Part shown: piece after piece, positions 32,820-40,082 of the stretch
How the letters are laid out: the number at the start of each line of letters is the position of its first letter
Position numbering within the stretch: the first letter of the stretch is position 1
Assembly: GCA_004020365.1 (NCBI GenBank)
Contig: SAQR01000003.1
Location: 282,471-322,552 of the forward strand
Direction of reading: 5' to 3'
Source of the DNA: Mesorhizobium sp.
Lineage (GTDB): Bacteria > Pseudomonadota > Alphaproteobacteria > Rhizobiales > Rhizobiaceae
Length of the DNA stretch: 40,082 bases
Notes under the pieces: generated by a model
The model's input: the letters and a program-made list of their open reading frames with translations, nothing else
The model's database searches: none
Told to the model about the DNA's origin: nothing
Program-made: the position numbers and the translations under genes

Positions 32820-33416
32820 TCAGACAACCACCACCGTGGTGCCCAAAGGAGTACGCTCGTAGAGGTCGATGATGTCGTCATTTGTCAAACGGATGCACCC
32901 GTTCGATACCGCTGTGCCTATCGTCCATGGCTCGTTTGTACCATGTATCCGAAAGTGGGTGTCGCGCCCGCCGCGATAGAGATAAAGGGCACGCGCACCA
33001 AGCGGATTGTTTGGTCCGCCAGGGACCCCCCCTGCATACTGCACCAGGCGCGGCTTGCGCCTCATCATGTTGGCGGTGGGCGTCCACGACGGCCAGTCCG
33101 CCTTGCGGGCGACGGTCGCTGTACCCTTGAACGAAAGTCCCTGCTCGCCAACGCCGACGCCGTAGCGCGTCGCCCATCCGTCGCCCTCGACGGCATAGAG
33201 AAAACGTTGCGACGTATCGACGACGATTGTTCCAGGCGGCTCGTTGCCGTCGTACCGCACATGCCGCCGTCGGAAACGAGGATTGAGGCCATTCCTTGGT
33301 CCGAACGCTGATGAAATCGGCTCCGTCACCTCTCGTAACGTCGACGTACATCCGGAAAGCATCAGAGCCAGACTACCCAGCACGAGCCCCCGGCGCGCAA
33401 TGTGGTGTTCTTCCAT
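32820..33416 (-). CDS. L,D-transpeptidase (YkuD) lipoprotein
   Basis: 198 residues. Lipobox LSGC (Cys23), then a YkuD domain: GTIVVDTSQRFLYAVEGDGW, YGVGVG, and the catalytic block FRIHGTNEPWTIGTAVSNGC followed by IRLTNDD (His158, Cys174, Arg176). It makes 3-3 crosslinks in peptidoglycan or attaches proteins to it; this class is abundant in Rhizobiales, which use 3-3 crosslinks heavily. ATG 33414-33416. Confidence 0.93.
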   Translation of the reverse strand: MEEHHIARRGLVLGSLALMLSGCTSTLREVTEPISSAFGPRNGLNPRFRRRHVRYDGNEPPGTIVVDTSQRFLYAVEGDGWATRYGVGVGEQGLSFKGTATVARKADWPSWTPTANMMRRKPRLVQYAGGVPGGPNNPLGARALYLYRGGRDTHFRIHGTNEPWTIGTAVSNGCIRLTNDDIIDLYERTPLGTTVVVV

Positions 33417-33604
33417 TTTTACCTGCTAGGAAACTGGTCAATCTACCCCGCCCTCGTCTCTACCATTCCCGGGCCTGCGGGCCAAGTCTCGCTGTGTGGT
33501 GGCAAAATGAATTCACAGGATTGACAAGCGAATTGGAGCGAAACTTCTTGCGATAAGCGCCCGCCTCTGTTCGGTTATGTCACAATGGGCATAGGACAGA
33601 GACG

Positions 33605-34360
33605 ATGAAGCCTGACTTCCATGGTAAAGTCGCGATTGTGACCGGCGGAGGCTCCGGAATAGGAGCGGCTGTTTCACGGCAACTCGCGCAAGAAGGAGCA
33701 GAGGTCGTTGTCGCCGACCTTGATGCCGAGGCCGCGCGCTGCAAAGCCGCCGAAATAAGCGCGCAGGGAGGCAGGGCCTACGACTATGCGGTCGATGTCA
33801 CGGATGCGGCAGCCGTGGAAAAGCTGATCGAGTTCACTGTCCAGAAATGCGGCGGACTGGATATGGCGGTAAACAACGCAGGTGTCGACGGCGTTCGAAA
33901 ACCGACGGCAGACTATCCGCTCGACAACTGGCACAGGCTGATCGACGTCAACCTAAATGGCGTTTTCTACAGCATGAAATACGAAATCGCCGCCATGCTG
34001 GATCGAGGCGGAGGCGCCATCGTGAACATGTCCTCCATTCTCGGTTCTGTCGGCTTGCCAACTGCGTCCGCATACACGGCAGCGAAACACGGGGTCGTTG
34101 GACTGACCAAGGTTGCGGCGATCGAATATGCGAGGATGGGCATCCGGATCAATGTCGTCGGCCCCGGCTGGATCGAAACGCCGCTTTTGTCGGAGCAAGT
34201 GGAGGCATTGGCCACCCGGCGCATGGCAGCCCTTCAGCCGATGGGCAGACGCGGCAAACCAGAAGAGGTGGCGGCTCTTGTGTGCTTCCTGTTGTCCGAT
34301 CAGGCCAGCTTTATCACTGGGAGCTACCATCTGGTCGACGGAGCTTACACCGCCCATTAA
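33605..34360 (+). CDS. SDR family oxidoreductase
   Basis: 251 residues, a classical SDR. TGGGSGIG (13-20) binds NAD(P); NNAG (90-93), Ser144, Tyr157 and Lys161 (YTAAK) are the catalytic residues, and GPGWIETPL is the conserved post-catalytic segment. The C-terminus closes with SFITGSYHLVDGAYTAH. Substrate not readable. Asp after the second beta strand (VADLD) favours NAD. ATG 33605. Isolated on the plus strand and convergent with der. Confidence 0.9.
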   Translation: MKPDFHGKVAIVTGGGSGIGAAVSRQLAQEGAEVVVADLDAEAARCKAAEISAQGGRAYDYAVDVTDAAAVEKLIEFTVQKCGGLDMAVNNAGVDGVRKPTADYPLDNWHRLIDVNLNGVFYSMKYEIAAMLDRGGGAIVNMSSILGSVGLPTASAYTAAKHGVVGLTKVAAIEYARMGIRINVVGPGWIETPLLSEQVEALATRRMAALQPMGRRGKPEEVAALVCFLLSDQASFITGSYHLVDGAYTAH

Positions 34361-34452
34361 AGCGCGTCGGGCCTGCCCGAAAATGCGCAGGCGCTGCCCC
34401 ACGAGCCGCCAGCGGAGCGTAGCCTGATGCTGACGCCCGGAAGACGCACAGC

Positions 34453-35886
34453 TCAGCGGCGCTTCTTCGCCTTGCCGGCAAACGGATTTTCCGAGGTGCG
34501 CAAGGCGATGCGGATCGGCACACCAGGCATGTCGAAGGCTTCGCGCAGACTGTTGGAGAGATAGCGGACATAGGATTGCGGCATCGCATCCGGCCGCGAG
34601 CATGACACGACGAAGCCCGGCGGGCGCGTCTTGGCCTGGGTGACATATTTGATCTTCAACCGGCGACCGGCGACGGCGGGCGGCGGATGATGCGCCAGGA
34701 TGCCTTCCAGCCAGCGGTTGAGCTTGCCGGTCGAGACGCGGCTGTTCCACACCCTGTGCGTCCTGATGACGGCATCCATCAGCTTGTCGAGGCCGCGCCC
34801 GGTCTCGGCCGAGACCGGCACCGCCTGGATGCCGCGCGCCTGCGGCAACAGCCGCTCGGTCTTCTCGCGCAATTCCGCCAGGAGTTCCTGCGGGTGGTCG
34901 ATCATATCCCATTTGTTGAAGGCGATCACCGGCGCGCGGCCCTCGCGGATGATCAGGTCGGCGATCTGCAGATCCTGTTTCTCGAAAGGAATGGTGGCGT
35001 CGAGCACGATGATGACGATCTCGGCAAAGCGAATGGCGCGCAGGGCATCCTGCACCGACATCACTTCCAGCTTTTCGTGAATCCGGGACTTGCGGCGCAT
35101 GCCGGCGGTGTCGAACAGTTTCAGGCGGCGGCCATGCCAGTCCCAGTCGACGGAGATGGAATCGCGGGTGATGCCGGCTTCCGGCCCGGTCAAGAGCCGC
35201 TCCTCGCCGATCAGTGCGTTGATCAGCGTCGACTTGCCGGCGTTCGGACGGCCGACGACGGCGATGCGCATCGGCTTGGTATCGTCATAGCTCGGCTCGG
35301 CATCCGGGTCGGTGATGTCCTCGCCGATCAGCACCTCGCTGGCGGCGGCCTCCTCGTCGGCATGTTCTTCTTCTTCGCCGAAGGCGCGCGCCTCGCCCAG
35401 TGCTGATATCACCGCATCGCGCAAATCGGGCAGGCCCTGGCCGTGTTCGGCCGAGACCGGGATCGGCTCGCCAAGGCCGAGTTCCCAAGCTTCCAGCATG
35501 CCGCCCTGAGCGCCGCGCGCTTCGGCCTTGTTGGCGACGACGACAACCGGCTTGCCGGACCTGCGCACGATCTCGGCGAAGGTCTTGTCATCAGGCATCA
35601 GCCCGGACTTGGCATCGATGGTGAAAAAGATCAGGTCGGCTTCGCGGATGGCGATCTCGGTCTGGGCGCGCATACGGCCCGGCAGCGTCGAAGCAGCAGC
35701 ATCCTCGAAGCCGGCGGTGTCGATGACGTCGAAATGCAGATCGTAGAGCTTGGCGGCATGGACGCGACGGTCGCGGGTGACGCCCGGCGTGTCGTCGACA
35801 AGCGCCAGCTTCCTTCCCACCAGCCTGTTAAAAAGGGTCGATTTGCCGACGTTAGGCCGGCCGATGATGGCGACTTTGAACGTCAT
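34453..35886 (-). CDS. der: Ribosome biogenesis GTPase Der (EngA)
   Basis: 477 residues with two tandem GTPase domains and a C-terminal KH-like domain, a layout unique to Der, needed for 50S assembly. Domain 1: GRPNVGKS (9-16), DTAG (56-59), NKAE (119-122). An acidic linker ([11 protein letters not shown], about 171-181) leads to domain 2: GRPNAGKS (212-219), [13 protein letters not shown]. The tail ends [11 protein letters not shown] 35884-35886. It lies downstream of the YfgM-like gene, separated by two copies of a palindromic repeat. Confidence 0.96.
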   Translation of the reverse strand: MTFKVAIIGRPNVGKSTLFNRLVGRKLALVDDTPGVTRDRRVHAAKLYDLHFDVIDTAGFEDAAASTLPGRMRAQTEIAIREADLIFFTIDAKSGLMPDDKTFAEIVRRSGKPVVVVANKAEARGAQGGMLEAWELGLGEPIPVSAEHGQGLPDLRDAVISALGEARAFGEEEEHADEEAAASEVLIGEDITDPDAEPSYDDTKPMRIAVVGRPNAGKSTLINALIGEERLLTGPEAGITRDSISVDWDWHGRRLKLFDTAGMRRKSRIHEKLEVMSVQDALRAIRFAEIVIIVLDATIPFEKQDLQIADLIIREGRAPVIAFNKWDMIDHPQELLAELREKTERLLPQARGIQAVPVSAETGRGLDKLMDAVIRTHRVWNSRVSTGKLNRWLEGILAHHPPPAVAGRRLKIKYVTQAKTRPPGFVVSCSRPDAMPQSYVRYLSNSLREAFDMPGVPIRIALRTSENPFAGKAKKRR

Positions 35887-35904
35887 GCGGCCCTACATCT
35901 GCCA

Positions 35905-36003
35905 GCATGTCGTTGTCCCAAAACCGCACCACACTTTTGGGCGACATGCATCTGCCATGCATGTCGTCGTCCCAAAACCGCTGCACACTTTTGGGCGACA
36001 TGC
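35905..36003. repeat. Two tandem 45-bp palindromic repeats
   Basis: Units at 35905-35949 and 35959-36003. Each has outer arms GCATGTCG / CGACATGC and inner arms CCCAAAA / TTTTGGG. The units differ at a few positions. They fill the yfgM-like/der gap, and the second ends one base from the yfgM-like stop codon. This palindrome family is frequent in rhizobial intergenic DNA. Confidence 0.88.
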
Positions 36004-36004
36004 A

Positions 36005-36670
36005 TTACGACACGCCGCCCGACCCACGGATCAGCTCGGACATCAAGGTCGCCCGCTCGCGCGCGTTGCGCGGGGCGCTGTCATCCGAGGCGATCTGGTC
36101 GAACAGTTTCAGTGCGTCCGTCGCCTTACCTTCCTTCCAGGCGGCAAGGCCGAGCGCCTCGCGCGCGGTATGGCGCAGCGGATTGGTGTCGGCGGTGAGC
36201 GTCTCGACGCGGCTCGAGACATCGGCGAACGAACCGTGGTCGACGAGCAGCAGCGCTGCCCTCAGACGCGCCATATCGCGAAGGCCTGATGGAATGTCCG
36301 TATCGGTGGCGACCTCGTCAAAATCCTTGACGGCGGCGGCGACATCGCCCTTATCCGCCTTGACGGTTGCCGCCCGCATGCGCGCGAGCAGCGGATAAGC
36401 GCCGTAGCCATCTTTCTCCAGCGCATCGAGGGCCGCCAGCGCTTCGTCGCTCTTGCCTTCATTGGCGAGCTTCAGCGCCTGCGAGAAGGCATCGCCGGAG
36501 CGATTGGCGCGAGTCTCGTCCCAATAGCGATAGCCGACGAAGGCGGCGGTGCCGACCACCACCAGTATCGCGAGCGCAAGCAAGGCAGGGCCAAAACGGT
36601 CCCAGAGCGCATGCGCCTGATCGCGACGCATCTCTTCGTTGACTTCGCGGATAAAACTGTCGTCCGACAT
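36005..36670 (-). CDS. YfgM-like TPR membrane protein
   Basis: 221 residues: a short cytoplasmic N-terminus (FIREVNEEMRRDQAHALWDR), one membrane helix (about 28-48, ALLALAILVVVGTAAFVGYR) and a periplasmic TPR-like part (FSQALKLANEGKSDEALAAL and further repeats). It matches the tetratricopeptide proteins (YfgM type) that assist SecYEG-linked chaperone networks and commonly precede der in bacteria. TAA stop at 36005-36007. Likely co-transcribed with der. Confidence 0.88.
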   Translation of the reverse strand: MSDDSFIREVNEEMRRDQAHALWDRFGPALLALAILVVVGTAAFVGYRYWDETRANRSGDAFSQALKLANEGKSDEALAALDALEKDGYGAYPLLARMRAATVKADKGDVAAAVKDFDEVATDTDIPSGLRDMARLRAALLLVDHGSFADVSSRVETLTADTNPLRHTAREALGLAAWKEGKATDALKLFDQIASDDSAPRNARERATLMSELIRGSGGVS

Positions 36671-36702
36671 CTCAAAACCATCCTGCCCGCCTCAGGGCGG
36701 TT

Positions 36703-36795
36703 TAGAGCGACGTGCGTCCATGGAAAGTACGCTCTAACACTTTGAATTTGCGCATCGTGCTTCCTGAAAATCAATTCTGCACTTCAGGCCGATGC
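36703..36795. repeat. Composite palindromic repeat upstream of the yfgM-like gene
   Basis: TAGAGCG (36703-36709) / CGCTCTA (36730-36736) and GCATCG (36752-36757) / CGATGC (36790-36795) form two hairpins, with an inner CCTGAA / TTCAGG in the second. The connecting ACTTTGAATTTGCGCATCGT recurs in many rhizobial intergenic repeats. It lies in the 289-base gap between the divergent yfgM-like and deacetylase genes; nothing else was seen there. Confidence 0.75.
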
Positions 36796-36959
36796 GGCGT
36801 TTTAGCGAAATTTTGCCGGCATGGAAGGGGCTCGACCGGAAAATCGGCTAATCGCCGGACAGGCGATGTAAAGGATGACCGAAAAGGGCGACCGCACCCA
36901 CGCCACATTTCGCCGATAGCCGCTGCGCGAACCCTCCTCAAAATCCAGATCGGACACTG

Positions 36960-37946
36960 ATGACTCCCCGCGTTGTTGCGTTTTCGATCGCGTCGCTTGC
37001 TGCGGCGGGCGCTGCTGTCGCCGACCCGCCAGCCCCGGTAAAGCCGAAGCAGGCCGTCCTCATCTCGTTCGACAGCGCCCGCGATATCTCGCAATGGCAG
37101 CGCAGCCGGGCGCTGGCCCAGCGCACCGGCGCGCATTTCACCTACTTCGTGTCATGCGTCTTCCTGCTCTCGCCGGAAACGCACAAGGAATACACAGCGC
37201 CCGGCAAGACATCAGGCAAATCCAATATCGGCTTCGCCGCCTCTAAACGGGAAATCGCTGACCGGCTCGAGCAGATAAACCTTGCCGCCTCGGAAGGCCA
37301 TGACATCGGCAGCCACGCTTGCGGCCATTTCGACGGCAAGGACTGGAACAAGGCCGACTGGCTGAGCGAGTTCGGTTCGTTCAAGCGCATTCTCGAAAAT
37401 GCCTATTCGATCAACGCTATCACCTCCGAACCCGCAGGCTGGCGCGAAATTGCACGCAAGGCGGTTGGCTTTCGCGCACCCTATCTGTCGGCCAACAAGG
37501 CGCTCTACGAGGCGCTGCCAAAGGCGGGCTATTGGTTCGACGCCAGCGGTGTGTCGCGCGGCCCTGCCCGGCCACCGACCAGCAATGGCATCACACGCTT
37601 TTCGCTACCGCAGATCCCGGAAGGTCCTGACACAAGGCGGGTGATCGCGATGGACTACAATCTCTATGTCAGGCATTCCGGCGGTTTCGAGCGGCCGAGC
37701 CAGGCGGACGAATTTGCCGACCGGACCTATGACGCCTTTCGCGCTGCCTTCGACGCTCAATACCAGGGCAAACGCATTCCGCTGGAACTCGGCTTCCATT
37801 TCACACTGATGAATGACGGCGCCTACTGGAAGGCGCTGGAGCGCTTTGCCGGTGAGGTCTGCACCAGGCCCGATGTCGAGTGCATCAGCTATCGCGACTA
37901 TGTTTCGCGCCAACGCCGGCAAAAGCGGGCGTCGGTGGACGGCTGA
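36960..37946 (+). CDS. Exported polysaccharide-deacetylase-family protein
   Basis: 328 residues with an N-terminal signal peptide (MTPRVVAFSIASLAAAGAAV, site near VAD). NodB-homology features: VLISFDSARD (Asp38) as motif 1, EGHDIGSHACGHFDG (His119, His123) as the metal HxxxH motif, then RAPYLSANKALYEAL as motif 3. Motif 1 reads FDS where FDD is usual, so the second Asp, a metal ligand in many members, is Ser. It may therefore be altered in metal use. Likely substrate is a periplasmic or surface glycan. Not NodB itself: no nod context. Confidence 0.85.
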   Translation: MTPRVVAFSIASLAAAGAAVADPPAPVKPKQAVLISFDSARDISQWQRSRALAQRTGAHFTYFVSCVFLLSPETHKEYTAPGKTSGKSNIGFAASKREIADRLEQINLAASEGHDIGSHACGHFDGKDWNKADWLSEFGSFKRILENAYSINAITSEPAGWREIARKAVGFRAPYLSANKALYEALPKAGYWFDASGVSRGPARPPTSNGITRFSLPQIPEGPDTRRVIAMDYNLYVRHSGGFERPSQADEFADRTYDAFRAAFDAQYQGKRIPLELGFHFTLMNDGAYWKALERFAGEVCTRPDVECISYRDYVSRQRRQKRASVDG

Positions 37947-37974
37947 GCCGAAAGCGCCCGCCGCCCCGTCACTC

Positions 37975-39252
37975 TCAACTTACCGGCTGATCCTCAGGCC
38001 GCAAGCCGGCTCGCTCCCGCTCCAGATAATCCTGGTCGATTTCCGGCAGCGGCGCCCCTTCAAGCGTCGCCTCGAAGGCGCGCAGGCGCTTGTAGATCGA
38101 GATCAGCTCGACGATGGTCGGCCAGGAATTCACGAGATATTGGAACGAAGTGGCGACTTGTGAAAAGGCGGTGACAATTTGCTGGAAAACGCCAAATGTT
38201 ATCTTGCCGATTGCCAAGGTTGGAACGAGAATAAGCGTGGCGAATACGTTGTCAACTTGAAGGTATAGATAGCGGACCATGTCGAAATAGACATAGTGTG
38301 CATAGAGAGTGAAATAGTTCTTGCGAACATTTCTGAAAAGCTCGGCCAGCGTTGGTGGCTGCGCTCGTGCCGTATCGTCCTCGCCGAGGACAAGTTCCTT
38401 TCGCAGCGCGGCTTCAACCCGCTGATTGCGAAATTCCAACCCAGGCAGCCTGACGCCGACGACCGCCAGCAAGCCGGTCCCAAACAGCGACCAGGCGATC
38501 GCCGCAATGACCAGCGGGTAAGGGATTGCGCCGACGATTGGAAGCGTTGAGACATGAAGAGAAAGGGAGGCCAGCAAGGGCAGGAATGCGATCAGGGTCA
38601 TGATGGAGTCGATGAAGTTCACGCCGAGTCCCTGCATTGTGCCGGAGAAGCGCATCGTGTCGTCCTGAACGCGCTGCGACGCCCCTTCGATATGGCGCAG
38701 CCGCGGCCAGTAAGCGGTAAAATAATCGTTCATCGCGGTGCGCCAGCGAAACACATAGTGCCTGACGAAAAAGACGTTCAGAACGGCAATGCTCATATAG
38801 ACCAGGGCCAAGGACAAAAACTGCCATACGCCGTAGTAAAGCTCGGCAGGGGAAACGGAGCCCTGCGTGGTCAGCGCCTTCTGCACCATGTCATAAAACA
38901 TGCCGCGCCAGTCATTGAGCGCCACGCTGATCTGGACGATGAAATTGGTGACGAAAATGATCAAACCAGAGCCAAGGATCGACCAGTTCTGCCAGCGATG
39001 CGGGGAATACAGCGCCCAGAAAAGGTAGAATACGCCCATACCGGCGAAGAAATATCCGTAAAACCAGAGAAATGCCGGGGTCAGGAATCTGATCGGACTG
39101 ATGACTGGTGCCGCCTGCGGGTCGACCGGCGGCATGCCGAGCATCGTGCCAAGGTGCTCGCCGCCGAAAAACCACAGGAGGACGAGCAGAAGGCTCCAGG
39201 CGACGGCCGAAATGAAGAACAGCTTCGGCTGCGGGAAGAAGGATACGAACAC
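37975..39252 (-). CDS. bacA: BacA/SbmA-like peptide transporter
   Basis: 425 residues, about seven to eight membrane helices, starting FFPQPKLFFISAVAWSLLLV, the BacA/SbmA opening. Other blocks are FRWRTAMNDYFTAYWPRLRH, with IEGASQRVQDDTMRF just after it, and RVEAALRKELVLGEDD. These SLiPT proteins take up antimicrobial peptides and, in legume symbionts, NCR peptides; they also affect very-long-chain lipid A. GTG start at 39250-39252. The degree of similarity to the symbiotic BacA cannot be judged here; rhizobia often have a second, non-symbiotic paralog. Confidence 0.9.
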   Translation of the reverse strand: MFVSFFPQPKLFFISAVAWSLLLVLLWFFGGEHLGTMLGMPPVDPQAAPVISPIRFLTPAFLWFYGYFFAGMGVFYLFWALYSPHRWQNWSILGSGLIIFVTNFIVQISVALNDWRGMFYDMVQKALTTQGSVSPAELYYGVWQFLSLALVYMSIAVLNVFFVRHYVFRWRTAMNDYFTAYWPRLRHIEGASQRVQDDTMRFSGTMQGLGVNFIDSIMTLIAFLPLLASLSLHVSTLPIVGAIPYPLVIAAIAWSLFGTGLLAVVGVRLPGLEFRNQRVEAALRKELVLGEDDTARAQPPTLAELFRNVRKNYFTLYAHYVYFDMVRYLYLQVDNVFATLILVPTLAIGKITFGVFQQIVTAFSQVATSFQYLVNSWPTIVELISIYKRLRAFEATLEGAPLPEIDQDYLERERAGLRPEDQPVS

Positions 39253-39374
39253 GTTGGGGAAATCCTCGGTCGATGCGCAAATCAGCGGCGTTGCTGTTCA
39301 GCGGGCATAAGGTCACACATCGAAAGCAATGAAAATGGCCGGTGCGTGATGCCCGGCACCGAGCAAGACCACAA

Positions 39375-40082
39375 TCATGGCGATTTTGGCGCAGCCGACC
39401 AGATGACGGCGCCGGAGACCAGCAGCACGGCGGCGGCCACGATCGATGCGAGGAAGAAGTCGCCCGAGGCTTGCGCAAGCAGGCCGGCGACGATCGGACC
39501 GATGATCTGGCCGAGGCCGAAGGACGCCGTCATCGACGCCAGGATCCGGCGTGGCGCTTGCGGGGCAAGCTGCCTTCCGCTCTGCAAGCCGAGCGCGGTG
39601 ATGGCGATGAAGGTGCCGCCAAGCAGAAACCCGCCGAGCAGCGGCCCAAATTGTCCGCCCATAGTGACGCTCGCGCTGACCCCGACCACCTCGATGAGGC
39701 ATCCCCAGGCATAAGCCCGGTAGAGACCAATCTTTGCCGCGATCTTCTGCCAAAGCCAGACCGAGGGAATTCCGGCAAGGCCGGTGACCATCCACACCAC
39801 GGCCTCGAAGACGCGGCCGCCGCCGCCCTGCCGGACGATGGCGACCAGGAACGTCGCCGTCACGATATAGCCGAAGCCGAACAGCCCGTAGGCGACGATG
39901 ACCTTCGCCAGTGACGGGTCCTTCGGCAGCGCCGGCTCGCGACCATCGGCGCCGTTGGCGGTCGCGGTGCTGCCGAGCAGCAGCGTCACGACGGCGATGG
40001 CGCAGGCCGAGATCGCGGCGGACCAGAACCAGCCCGCCGGCCAGCCGGCATGTTGGGTGACGAGTATTGCCATCAGCGCCGA
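39375..40082 (-). CDS. MFS transporter (YbfB/YjiJ type), C-terminal part
   Basis: The N-terminal half is beyond the right edge. The remaining 235 codons cover about six to seven membrane helices: AGWFWSAAISACAIAVVTLL-like, GLFGFGYIVTATFLVAIVRQ, GGFLLGGTFIAITALGLQSG and FGLGQIIGPIVAGLLAQASG, ending IWSAAPKSP. The pattern fits the YbfB/YjiJ branch of major facilitator transporters. Substrate unknown. Confidence 0.8.
   Translation of the reverse strand, partial: SALMAILVTQHAGWPAGWFWSAAISACAIAVVTLLLGSTATANGADGREPALPKDPSLAKVIVAYGLFGFGYIVTATFLVAIVRQGGGGRVFEAVVWMVTGLAGIPSVWLWQKIAAKIGLYRAYAWGCLIEVVGVSASVTMGGQFGPLLGGFLLGGTFIAITALGLQSGRQLAPQAPRRILASMTASFGLGQIIGPIVAGLLAQASGDFFLASIVAAAVLLVSGAVIWSAAPKSP

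Noticed and set aside
35905-36003. CRISPR-like appearance of two repeats with a short spacer
   Set aside because: Only two units, each self-palindromic with double stems, and a nine-base spacing; no cas genes.
37975-39252. BacA homolog as proof of a symbiosis island
   Set aside because: No nod, nif or fix genes in the window; BacA/SbmA proteins occur in many non-symbionts.

Overview
The window is about 40 kb of GC-rich alphaproteobacterial chromosome. Gene content and order (split b/b' ATP synthase F0 cluster, glyQ/glyS near a polyprenyl synthase, DUF2007, S49 peptidase, BacA-type transporter, PA0069-type radical SAM) and three kinds of short palindromic repeat point to the Rhizobiales, most likely Mesorhizobium or a close relative. 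This is inferred from protein resemblance and repeats; there is no rRNA gene to confirm it, and I saw no tRNA, prophage, insertion sequence or CRISPR array.

Layout. 1-5.8 kb: the start of an FAD-binding oxidoreductase, sua5/tsaC, a secreted hypothetical, then glyS and glyQ on the minus strand, carrying three in-frame palindromic-element insertions between them. 6-13 kb: a cyclic-nucleotide-binding patatin lipase, a TPR protein, a LuxR-type regulator and the long-chain polyprenyl diphosphate synthase. 12.5-14 kb: a divergent SnoaL/AraC pair that looks inserted. 14.1-17.9 kb: a plus-strand housekeeping run (DUF2007, N6-adenine methyltransferase, S49 peptidase, small membrane protein, ispE, moaB). 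17.9-22.1 kb: accessory genes (PhyH-like oxygenase, exported MBL-fold protein, exported cyclase, VapBC-type toxin-antitoxin). 22.1-27.7 kb: a short glycosyltransferase, a radical SAM protein, rnhB and the five-gene F0 ATP synthase operon atpI-atpB-atpE-atpF'-atpF, behind a good sigma70-like promoter. 27.9-33.4 kb: minus-strand envelope and accessory genes: a SleB-type wall hydrolase, a tight three-gene operon (ICMT-like methyltransferase, stand-alone E2-fold acyltransferase, SDR with a C-terminal SEC-C motif), two lipoproteins (one only 45 residues) and an L,D-transpeptidase. 33.6-40 kb: an SDR, der with a YfgM-like TPR protein upstream, a polysaccharide deacetylase, a BacA/SbmA-like transporter and a truncated MFS transporter.

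The most striking signal is a ~150 bp palindromic mosaic element present four times. Three copies are read through, in the same frame, as ~50-residue inserts in both subunits of glycyl-tRNA synthetase (two in GlyS, one in GlyQ). The fourth lies between the convergent ends of rnhB and atpF. The least explained gene set is the ICMT / acyltransferase / SDR-SEC-C operon.
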